This document shows positions 1-5,925 of a DNA stretch of 5,925 bases, in pieces. Numbering within the stretch: position 1 is the first letter of the stretch; each line of letters opens with the position of its first letter. Origin of the DNA: Gemmataceae bacterium (GTDB taxonomy: Bacteria; Planctomycetota; Planctomycetia; Gemmatales; Gemmataceae). Both the position numbers and the translations under genes were made by a program. The DNA is taken from assembly GCA_947490035.1 (NCBI GenBank), contig CANLGS010000298.1:1-5925 (forward strand), given 5' to 3'. The notes beneath the pieces were generated by a model. It was given only the letters and a program-made list of their open reading frames with translations. It was not told the origin of the DNA and searched no databases.

Positions 1-1857
1 GGGCACGCCGTAGTGAGCGGCCAGCGGCTGGTTGAGACAGGCGAAGTCCGAATCGATGATCTTGAAGACACTGGTGTTGTCCCGGATCAGGTGCGAGACG
101 AAGGCCAGCGTTTCGTCCACCATGTGGTCGCGGATCGTGGGCCGGTACGGTTCCTCGGTGCCCGCGCGCTCGCCGAGCGGGACGTAGTACAGGAACCGGG
201 GGAACAGGTCGCGGTTGATGGGCACCGTCCGCATCTTGTCGAGGCTGAGCCACTGCCGGCTGAACTCGCGGACGAAGTCCTGCGAGCGCGGGTCGGCCAG
301 CATGCGGAGAACCTGCTTCTCGACGACCGCGGGTTTGTCGAGTTCGCCCTTCGCGGCCAGTTCCAGCAGTTCCTCGTCGGGCATACTGGCCCACAGGAAG
401 TAGGACAGCCGGCTGGCGAAGGCGTACCGCTTTTCCTCCGGGCTGGTGGGCGCGCCGTTGTGCATCAGGAATTGGGGCGACACCAGCACCAGCGCGAGTG
501 TCTCCCGCAGCGTGGCCTCGATCGTTTTCAGTTCGGGCTTCAGCGTGGCGTAGATCTTGGCGAACCGGGCCACCTCGTCGTCGGTGGCCGGGCGGCGGAA
601 GGCCCGCGACATGAACCGGCGCAGCACCTCGTGGACGTACTTCTCGGGGTCCGACTCGCGGAGCGGCGAAGCGAACAGGATGCGCGTGTGGTGCTCGGGC
701 GGCCACACGTCGGTCGGCGGCGCTTCGAACTCCATCCAGTCGATGACCGCGATGGGGAACTCGCGCATCCGCGGCTTGCGGAACCCGTTCTCGTCGTTCA
801 GCGTGCCGTCGTCGTACAGGTTCTGCGGCGTGATCGTCAGCGCGTCGGGGAGCGGCTTGCCCTTCTGGTTGCGGTTCGTCTCGAAGGGGAAGTTCTCGAG
901 CCGTCCGCGGAGCTCGTAGACCGCGGGCTTCGCGCCCGCCTTCAACCGCACCGTCCCGACGGGCTCGATCCGGCGAGTGGAACTGTTCACGTTCAAGGCT
1001 TCACCCATCACCAACCGCAGCGGCATCTCGGTGACGCCCGGCGGGAAGATGGCGGACGCCTGGAAGCGGATCCGGAACTCGCCCGTCTTGGGAAGGTCCG
1101 TGAGCGTCGTGCCTTGGGACACGCTGAACCGTCCGGTCCCGCCCCACACGCCGAGTTGATTCGGTTCCAGTTGGTCGTTGGGGATCGGGGCCGGGGCCGG
1201 TTTCCACTCCTGGCGTTTCTTGAAAGTCTTGGGCTTCTCCGGCTCCACCACGGCCGCGGCCAGCGCGCGCCGGGCGGCCGCCCGGTATGCGTCGAGTTGC
1301 TCCGGCCCGAGCCGCATGAACTCGGCGGTGTTCGTGAAGGTGTACGGCTTGAACGGATCCTTCGGCAGGTCGTCCGCCAGCTTCAACTCGAAGCCGAGGA
1401 GGTCGCGCATCGTGTTATGGTACTCGACGTTCGTCAGCCGCCGCAGGTCGGAATGGGCCGGGGGCCCGTCGGCCGGTTTGCGGGCGCGCCCCGCTTCGTC
1501 CCGCAGTGCGGCCCGGATCCACTCGACGACAGCCTTGCGCTCCGCCGGCTTGGGCTGATCGTCCGTCTCCGGGGGCATCGCCCCGCGCTCGATCATGTCC
1601 AGAACCTTGTCCCATCGATTGGGACCGGCCCCGGCCGCGAGGTCGCCCTTCAGCGTGTGCAGAGTGACGCCGCCTTTGCTGCGCTGCGGTCCGTGGCAGT
1701 CGACGCAGTACCGCTCGAAGAACGGGGCCACGACGCGCCCGAAGGACGCCTCGCGGTCGTCCGCCGCGGCGACACCCGAGGTGCAACCCGCGACCGCCAG
1801 GGCCACCACAACCCACCGGAGTGTGTCACAGATTCGCGGGCTCGCCGAGGGTCGCAT
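1..1857 (-). CDS. PSCyt1/DUF1587/DUF1595/DUF1592 c-type cytochrome protein, C-terminus cut by window edge
   Basis: The frame is open from an ATG at 1857 to base 1 (619 codons, no stop), so the 3' end is missing. Residues 14-25 are hydrophobic and end in VAGC, which fits a lipobox with Cys25; Sec cleavage near residues 28-32 is the alternative. Residues 43-100 look like the planctomycete cytochrome domain PSCyt1: CVDCH at 51-55 is a covalent heme c site, and Met94 in a MPP motif is a candidate axial ligand. RRLTNVEYHNTMRDLLG near 139-155 marks DUF1587. Residues 210-390 are a probable beta-rich middle region. FMSRAFRRPATDDEV near 415-429 marks DUF1595. The region from about 475 (RLSYFLWASMPDEELL) marks DUF1592. 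The visible part ends in LAAHYGVP, where DUF1588 usually begins; DUF1588 and DUF1585 would be expected beyond the edge. Biochemical function is not established for the family; an extracytoplasmic redox role is inferred from the heme site. In related genomes a DUF1552 gene often follows. Confidence 0.9.
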   Translation of the reverse strand, partial: MRPSASPRICDTLRWVVVALAVAGCTSGVAAADDREASFGRVVAPFFERYCVDCHGPQRSKGGVTLHTLKGDLAAGAGPNRWDKVLDMIERGAMPPETDDQPKPAERKAVVEWIRAALRDEAGRARKPADGPPAHSDLRRLTNVEYHNTMRDLLGFELKLADDLPKDPFKPYTFTNTAEFMRLGPEQLDAYRAAARRALAAAVVEPEKPKTFKKRQEWKPAPAPIPNDQLEPNQLGVWGGTGRFSVSQGTTLTDLPKTGEFRIRFQASAIFPPGVTEMPLRLVMGEALNVNSSTRRIEPVGTVRLKAGAKPAVYELRGRLENFPFETNRNQKGKPLPDALTITPQNLYDDGTLNDENGFRKPRMREFPIAVIDWMEFEAPPTDVWPPEHHTRILFASPLRESDPEKYVHEVLRRFMSRAFRRPATDDEVARFAKIYATLKPELKTIEATLRETLALVLVSPQFLMHNGAPTSPEEKRYAFASRLSYFLWASMPDEELLELAAKGELDKPAVVEKQVLRMLADPRSQDFVREFSRQWLSLDKMRTVPINRDLFPRFLYYVPLGERAGTEEPYRPTIRDHMVDETLAFVSHLIRDNTSVFKIIDSDFACLNQPLAAHYGVP

Positions 1858-1863
1858 GAAAGG

Positions 1864-1867
1864 CTCC
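1864..1867 (-). promoter_or_regulatory. Ribosome binding site (GGAG) for the cytochrome gene
   Basis: On the minus strand GGAG lies 6 bases before the ATG at 1857, a good Shine-Dalgarno spacing, and the signal-peptide-like N-terminus starts right at that ATG. This supports the ATG, but a second site upstream (AAGGAG at 1934-1929) fits an in-frame GTG at 1920, so the start is not settled. Confidence 0.5.
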
Positions 1868-1925
1868 GACTGTCGAAGGAAACGTCGAGTGTGCGACTGG
1901 GACCGATGGCCTTCTCCCACTCGCT

Positions 1926-3545
1926 TCACTCCTTCATCCCCTGTCGGCTGACGATCGGCACGTAACCGATCTCCAGGCCTTTCGGCGGGGTGACGAGAAC
2001 CGCGGGGTCGAGGTCGGCGAGCTTTCCGACGGTCGGCCGGGGCAGGTACTCACGGTCCTTTGTCCAGCTCTTGTGCAGCAGTTCGACCCGCTTCTGAATC
2101 GCCTCCCGCTCGGCGTCGGTCAGATCGGCGTTCAGCAGCGCGGGCTGGTCGGCGAAGCGGTACCAGTAATAGGTCACGACGCTACCGTCACCCAACTTCG
2201 CCTCGAACGGCCCCGCGGCCGGCCCCGGCTTCTTCCAGCTACTCCCGGCGTCGTCGGGTGTCACGTACGGTTGCGGCTTGGCGGCGCGCCGCCGCGGGAA
2301 CTCGGCCTTCGCCAGCCCGGTTTCCGCGGGCACGTCCTTCGCGCTCACGACCGCCCAGCGCTGTTTGTCCTTCTTGTCCTTTTCGAGTTTGTAGTATTCC
2401 GGCAGCGTGACGAGAGCGTCGCCCCTCGTGACGGCGTCGCCCCACTTGTAGCCGTAGGTGGTCTCGTCCAGCGCCGCGGGCGTGGCGAACGAGTTCCACA
2501 CGAGCGGCGCGCGGTTGTCGCGCTCGGTGTTGGGCGGGTAGATGCGCCACGTCGCGCCGCCCTTGCTCTCGAACGTGTGGACGGCCGCGGCCTTCGGGTC
2601 GATGGTGCCGGTCGCGACCTTTCCACCTTCGAACCACGCTTGCACGCCGTCCCACAGCGCGGCCCGGCCGTACGCGGTCACGCGGTGGATCAGCGGCGCG
2701 TCCGCGCCCGGCTTGCCGGGGAACTGCGTGGGCGCGACGCGGGCGTAGGTGTCGCCCTTCGCGTCCTTCCCGATGAACGCGGGGACGTGCTGCGTCTCCA
2801 TCTGGATCGCCTTGTTCGGCTCCGACGGCCGCGCGTCGAGGAACTTCCCGACCAGGTCGGGCCGGTCGAGGGTGGGCTTGGACCAGAAGTGCGGCACGAA
2901 GAACGCGACCGGCCCTTTGAAGTTCCCGGTGTTGAGGAACAGCGTCCAGGACTGGTCGCCGGTGGGCACGTCCTTGCCGGCGGTCGTCTTCTTGCCCGCG
3001 GTGAGCGGAAGCGGCAGGTAGCCGTAGCCGAACAGTTCGCCGCTGGTGCCCTGCTTCAAGTTCAGGCCGTCCGGGGGCCAGAGCACCCGCGGGCTGAGCT
3101 GCGCGACCGCGTAATGGCCCTTGGGGTTCTTCCAGTCGCGCCCCTTGCCCGCTCCCGGACCGTTGGCCCACTCGACGAAGTTCAGCGCGACCCCGCCCGT
3201 GATGAACTTGGGCGTCTCGGTGGCGAACCGGGTGTCGCGCCACCAGCCGAGTCCGCCCTCGATGTCGGAGTACGCCTTCTCCGGCTTCGGCCCGTCGTAC
3301 TGCGCGAACATCCAGGTACCGAACAGCCCGCTCTGGAACTCCGGCCCGGGGTAGTTCTTCAAGAGCGGCCACGCGGCCACGTACATCGAAAAGCCGGCGT
3401 TGTACCTGGCGTCCACCTTGTCGTGCGGCACGAGAAGGTAGCCGGCCATCTCCGCCTTCTGCGGCACGGGGTCGGCCGCACCGGCGGGGGACGACCAGAG
3501 CAGGAGTGCCGCGCACACCGCGGCGCGGAAAGCAACGTTCGGCAT
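1926..3545 (-). CDS. Exported protein of unknown function, 539 residues
   Basis: I do not recognise this protein as a named family. The ATG at 3545 is chosen because a clear Sec signal peptide starts there: hydrophobic residues 5-18, then SSPAGA with likely cleavage after Ala23. The open frame continues upstream, but that part overlaps the sulfatase gene in another frame and is not protein-like. The mature protein is rich in aromatic residues and glycine in its first 200 residues (for example FGTWMFAQYDG near 75-85 and GGLGWWRDTRF near 97-107), suggesting a beta-rich fold. Lys-rich polar stretches occur at 384-396. The C-terminus (about 474-535) has a charged helix with HKSWTKDREYLPRPTVGKL, then a PPKGLEIGYVPIV strand-like end. 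There is no CxxCH, transmembrane segment after the signal, or obvious catalytic motif. It starts 17 bases after the sulfatase stop with only a weak GGA site (3553-3555), so it is probably translated with the sulfatase. A role in handling the sulfatase's substrate is inference from position only. Confidence 0.88.
   Translation of the reverse strand: MPNVAFRAAVCAALLLWSSPAGAADPVPQKAEMAGYLLVPHDKVDARYNAGFSMYVAAWPLLKNYPGPEFQSGLFGTWMFAQYDGPKPEKAYSDIEGGLGWWRDTRFATETPKFITGGVALNFVEWANGPGAGKGRDWKNPKGHYAVAQLSPRVLWPPDGLNLKQGTSGELFGYGYLPLPLTAGKKTTAGKDVPTGDQSWTLFLNTGNFKGPVAFFVPHFWSKPTLDRPDLVGKFLDARPSEPNKAIQMETQHVPAFIGKDAKGDTYARVAPTQFPGKPGADAPLIHRVTAYGRAALWDGVQAWFEGGKVATGTIDPKAAAVHTFESKGGATWRIYPPNTERDNRAPLVWNSFATPAALDETTYGYKWGDAVTRGDALVTLPEYYKLEKDKKDKQRWAVVSAKDVPAETGLAKAEFPRRRAAKPQPYVTPDDAGSSWKKPGPAAGPFEAKLGDGSVVTYYWYRFADQPALLNADLTDAEREAIQKRVELLHKSWTKDREYLPRPTVGKLADLDPAVLVTPPKGLEIGYVPIVSRQGMKE
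1929..1934 (-). promoter_or_regulatory. Alternative ribosome binding site (AAGGAG) overlapping the end of the preceding gene
   Basis: AAGGAG on the minus strand forms the last two sense codons (Lys-Glu) of the unknown exported protein. It sits 8 bases before a GTG at 1920 that is in frame with the cytochrome gene. Use of this GTG would add 21 residues and leave only 5 bases between the two genes, consistent with translational coupling. The added residues are polar and basic, and contain TRRFLR. Confidence 0.35.
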
Positions 3546-3562
3546 CTGAGGTTCCGTTGGGG

Positions 3563-4909
3563 TTAGTCCTTGTCGGCTGTCTTGCTGTATTCCTTCGGCA
3601 GTGTGGCGTTCCACTTGGCGATCTGCACCTTCAGGCGGTCCACCACCTCGGGTTCCTTCGCCGCCAAGTTCCGCGCCTCGGCCGGGTCGGATCGCACGTC
3701 GTACAACTCGAATTCGCCCTTCTTCTTGTTCGGGTCGAACAGCTTCCAGTTGCCGTCGCGGACCACCACCTCCGAGCGCACGTTGTTGGTCTTCCAGAAC
3801 AGCGGCTTGGTCCGCTCGCCGTCTTTCCCCTTGAGCACGTCGCTCCGGTCGGTACCGTCGAAGTCGGCGGCGGCGATCTTGACCCCGGCAATGGTGCAGA
3901 GCGTGGGGAGCCAGTCGGCCCCACTGAGGATCGACTTCTCGTTCACGGCACCGGCCGCGACGGTGCCGGGCCAGCGCACGATGAAGGGCACGTTCAACCC
4001 GCCCTCGTAGTGCGTGTGCTTGCCGCCCCGGTGCTCGCCGTTGAACCCCATCTGGTTGAACCGCAACCCGCCGAGGTCCGCTTTGGTCATGTCCGCGCCC
4101 TGATCGCTCGAAAAGACCACGATCGTGTTCTTGCTCAGGCCGAGCTCGTCGAGCTTCTTCAGCAACCGGCCCACGTCCGCGTCCAGCGCCTCCACTTCCG
4201 CGAGGTAGCGGCGCATGCCGTCGCTGATGTCGCCCTTGGCGGCCGTGACCGCGGAGAACTTCTCGCGCATCTGCGGCGGGAAGTCGGTCGGGTTCACCTT
4301 CAGGTCCTTCCACTTGTCGGCAAGCGCTTGCGCCGGGTTCACCGGGTTGTGGGTGATGTGGCCCCACACGTTCACGTAGAACGGGCCGATTTTGTTCGCC
4401 TCAATGAACTTGATGGCCTCGTCGAAGATCGGGAAGTCGCGCCCGCGGTCCGCATCGTTGCCGCGTTTGATGGCGCGGATACCGTCTTCGGCCCCGTCGA
4501 TGCGGTCGATGCCGTAGGTGCCGGCCTTCGTCTCCGTGCCGATGTGCCACTTCCCGAAGTGCCCGGTGCGGTAGTCGGCCTTCTTCAGCAGTTCTGTGAC
4601 CGTGACGCGCCCGGCGAAGCCGAAGTCGGCCGGGTACTTCTGGAAGGTGGCCGGGAACTTGCCGGTCATCAGCCCGGTGCGTGCCGGGCAGCACGTCACG
4701 CCGGTCGAGTAGAACTGCGCGAACCGCGTGCCCTGCTCGGCGAGCCGGTCGAGGTGCGGCGTGCGCGCGTACGGGTGCCCGTAGCACTTCAGGTCGCCGT
4801 ACCCGAGGTCGTCCGCCAGTATGAACACCACGTTCGGCTTGTCGGCGGCAACGAGCGGACCGCCCCAGGCGAACATGAGCAGGGCGACCCAAGGGCCGGT
4901 AAATCGCAC
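3563..4909 (-). CDS. Exported formylglycine-dependent sulfatase (arylsulfatase-like, alkaline phosphatase superfamily)
   Basis: The 448-residue length is normal for a type I sulfatase. These enzymes hydrolyse sulfate esters, here probably on a polysaccharide outside the cytoplasm. The start is a GTG at 4909; it gives a signal peptide (hydrophobic residues 7-20, cleavage near VAA at 20-22), although only a poor Shine-Dalgarno sequence precedes it. Motifs in order: DD at 33-34 (ADDLGYGD, calcium ligands); CCPAR at 73-77 followed by TGLMTGK, the sulfatase signature in which Cys73 would become formylglycine; GHFGKWH at 116-122, with Lys120 and His122; HITH at 184-187, matching the usual HxPH; SDQG at 268-271, with Asp269 and Gln270 as metal ligands; and GGKHTHYEGGLNVPF at 295-309, with Lys297. 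The C-terminal LYDVRSDPAEARNLA (402-416) is the usual small sulfatase subdomain. All catalytic positions appear intact. Activation requires a formylglycine-generating enzyme encoded elsewhere. The substrate cannot be told from the sequence. Confidence 0.95.
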   Translation of the reverse strand: MRFTGPWVALLMFAWGGPLVAADKPNVVFILADDLGYGDLKCYGHPYARTPHLDRLAEQGTRFAQFYSTGVTCCPARTGLMTGKFPATFQKYPADFGFAGRVTVTELLKKADYRTGHFGKWHIGTETKAGTYGIDRIDGAEDGIRAIKRGNDADRGRDFPIFDEAIKFIEANKIGPFYVNVWGHITHNPVNPAQALADKWKDLKVNPTDFPPQMREKFSAVTAAKGDISDGMRRYLAEVEALDADVGRLLKKLDELGLSKNTIVVFSSDQGADMTKADLGGLRFNQMGFNGEHRGGKHTHYEGGLNVPFIVRWPGTVAAGAVNEKSILSGADWLPTLCTIAGVKIAAADFDGTDRSDVLKGKDGERTKPLFWKTNNVRSEVVVRDGNWKLFDPNKKKGEFELYDVRSDPAEARNLAAKEPEVVDRLKVQIAKWNATLPKEYSKTADKD

Positions 4910-5071
4910 GGGTGACTCGCAAGGGTGGGCGGTGGTCGGGTGAACCGGGGATGAGACTGAAACACCTCCCGGGAGACGGAGTTCCGCTCCGAGGCGGCCC
5001 GACTCACCTGGCGCGCTTCGACTCGCACAGCCGGACCATCGCCTTCCCCGGCGCCTCGCCGAACTGGAAGG
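4910..5071. other. Intergenic gap between esterase and sulfatase genes
   Basis: This is the largest gap in the window (162 bases). It holds the possible stem-loop next to the esterase stop, and a strong Shine-Dalgarno-like GGGAGGTG (minus strand, 4970-4963) that lies 53 bases before the sulfatase GTG and has no suitable start codon 5-10 bases after it. I see no convincing -35/-10 promoter pair, though planctomycete promoters are poorly defined. If the sulfatase genes have their own promoter, this is where it would be. Confidence 0.5.
5042..5071 (-). terminator. Possible stem-loop directly after the esterase stop codon
   Basis: On the minus strand CCTTCC (5071-5066) can pair with GGAAGG (5047-5042). 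Inside it CGGCG (5061-5057) pairs with CGCCG (5053-5049) around a 3-base loop, leaving an asymmetric internal loop of 4 and 1 bases. There is no U-tract after it, so it is not a classic intrinsic terminator. It could slow decay of the esterase mRNA, attenuate read-through, or be chance in GC-rich DNA. Confidence 0.3.
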
Positions 5072-5925
5072 TTATGGCTTCGGCACGGCCGGCAGCAGCG
5101 CCTCGGCGAACGCCTTGCCGACGGGGGCGAGAATCTTCGCCGCCCCGAGGTAGTGGTAGCCGCCGTTCGACACGCCCGCCTTCAACCGCTTCAATTCCTC
5201 CTCTTTGAACTCCGCAGCAGCCGCCTTCTTGCGGGCTTCCTCCTTCGCCTCGCGGGTCAACTTCGGGTCCTTCTTGAACTCCGCGTCCAGCTTGCCGTTC
5301 AGCCTGTCCATCCGCTCCTTGAGCGCCTCCAGGTCGTCGTCCCAGAACGGCGCGGTCTCGACCGCGAACATGTTTCCCTTGAACTCGTCGAGCGTAGTCG
5401 GCTTCCGCTGGGCCTCCCGGAAGTGCATCATCGGGGCCTTCTTGTCGCCCTTCATGCCGTCGATGCCCATGACGCCGATGACGAACGGCAGCTTCGGGGC
5501 CGACAGGTCCTTCCGCACGTCGCGGATGAGGTGGGCGAGCAGGTCGGCGTACAGGTCGTACCCGGCGGGCTTCATGCGGTCCGGGTAGACCCCGCCGTCG
5601 ACGTAATCGTTGAACCCCTGGAACCAAACGAATCCGGCCAGCTCGTACCCCTGTTTCGGATCGTAGTCCGGCACCACCCGCTTGATGTCGCCGAGTACCT
5701 TCTTCACGTGGGCGATCATCTCGCGGTAGTAGACGCCGGTCGCCTTCACCTTGTCGGCCTTCAACTTCTCGATGTCGTCGCCGCGCTTCTTCCGCTGGGC
5801 CAACTCGGCCTCGCTCCACTCGAACGCCCCGCCGCTCGGCGGTCGGAAGTCGGTGTGCAGGCTGCGGCCGCCCCACGAGGTCTTGATGATCAGCACCGGT
5901 TCGTTCAGCTGCTTCTCCATCGTGA
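5072..5925 (-). CDS. SASA-family (sialate O-acetylesterase-like) carbohydrate esterase, N-terminus cut by window edge
   Basis: The frame is open to the right edge and ends at TAA (5074-5072). The ATG at 5920 is probably an internal methionine: family members carry a signal peptide and a GQSNM-type serine block well upstream of the EPVLIIKTSWGGRSL segment seen here. Counting from that methionine, WGGRS is at 16-20. FVWFQGFND at 97-105 matches the SGNH block that supplies Gly and Asn to the oxyanion hole (WxQGxxD/N). NGGYHYLG at 252-259 supplies the probable catalytic His256. Residues 193-248 are a highly charged Lys/Glu/Asp/Arg/Ala segment, predicted helical or coiled coil, inserted before the His block. 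Known relatives remove acetyl groups from sugars in the periplasm or outside the cell; planctomycete versions are mostly uncharacterised. The neighbouring sulfatase suggests work on decorated polysaccharides. The catalytic serine cannot be checked because it lies outside the window. Confidence 0.88.
   Translation of the reverse strand, partial: TMEKQLNEPVLIIKTSWGGRSLHTDFRPPSGGAFEWSEAELAQRKKRGDDIEKLKADKVKATGVYYREMIAHVKKVLGDIKRVVPDYDPKQGYELAGFVWFQGFNDYVDGGVYPDRMKPAGYDLYADLLAHLIRDVRKDLSAPKLPFVIGVMGIDGMKGDKKAPMMHFREAQRKPTTLDEFKGNMFAVETAPFWDDDLEALKERMDRLNGKLDAEFKKDPKLTREAKEEARKKAAAAEFKEEELKRLKAGVSNGGYHYLGAAKILAPVGKAFAEALLPAVPKP

Noticed and set aside
13..1965. A 650-codon open frame on the plus strand
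   Set aside because: It lies antisense to the PSCyt1-DUF1592 gene, and its translation is Arg/Gly/Val/Leu-rich with no recognisable motifs. High GC content removes stops from the opposite strand. The minus-strand reading has heme and family motifs.
2239..3516. A second minus-strand frame of 425 codons inside the unknown gene
   Set aside because: It is fully contained in the real gene in another frame and has Arg/Ala/Gly-rich shadow composition without motifs.
2073..3566. A 497-codon open frame on the plus strand
   Set aside because: It is antisense to the unknown exported gene, with low-complexity Arg/Val/Gly/Leu composition and no signal peptide. The minus-strand frame has a clear signal peptide and normal composition.
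3546..4367. N-terminal extension of the unknown exported protein to an ATG at 4367
   Set aside because: The 274 extra codons overlap the sulfatase gene in another frame and give Arg/Gly-rich, unstructured-looking sequence. The signal peptide at 3545 marks the real start.
3506..4915. A 469-codon open frame on the plus strand
   Set aside because: It is antisense to the sulfatase, whose minus-strand frame carries all the expected catalytic motifs.
5918..5920. ATG at 5920 as the true start of the esterase
   Set aside because: The frame stays open to the edge, no signal peptide follows, and the N-terminal serine block of the family would be missing. It is best read as an internal methionine of a truncated gene.

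Overview
The window looks like a piece of a high-GC planctomycete chromosome, most likely from a Gemmata-type lineage. The evidence is the GC-rich third positions and the protein families present: a PSCyt1/DUF1587/DUF1595/DUF1592 cytochrome protein, a formylglycine-type sulfatase, and a SASA-family (sialate O-acetylesterase-like) esterase. This set is typical of Planctomycetes and related bacteria. The taxonomic call is an inference from gene content, not from a marker gene.

All four protein genes are on the minus strand and read right to left. (1) At 5925-5072 is the 3' part of a SASA/SGNH esterase whose start lies beyond the right edge. (2) After a 162-base gap comes a complete exported sulfatase (4909-3563, GTG start). 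(3) Only 17 bases later comes a complete exported protein of 539 residues that I cannot assign to a family (3545-1926). (4) A PSCyt1-DUF1592-type c-heme protein starts at 1857, or possibly at a GTG at 1920. It is still open at base 1, so its C-terminal part (expected DUF1588 and DUF1585) is missing.

The three visible N-termini all carry export signals, so the products probably work in the periplasm or at the cell surface. A plausible reading is a small operon for attacking decorated polysaccharides: the esterase removes acyl groups, the sulfatase removes sulfate, and the unknown protein and the cytochrome protein do companion jobs. The tight spacing supports co-transcription of the sulfatase, the unknown gene and the cytochrome gene. 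Whether the esterase is on the same transcript is open, because a possible stem-loop follows its stop codon.

I see no tRNA, rRNA, CRISPR array, insertion sequence, transposase or phage gene. The long open frames on the plus strand are antisense shadows caused by the high GC content. No wholly new system is evident. The strongest lead is the unassigned exported protein sitting directly behind the sulfatase.
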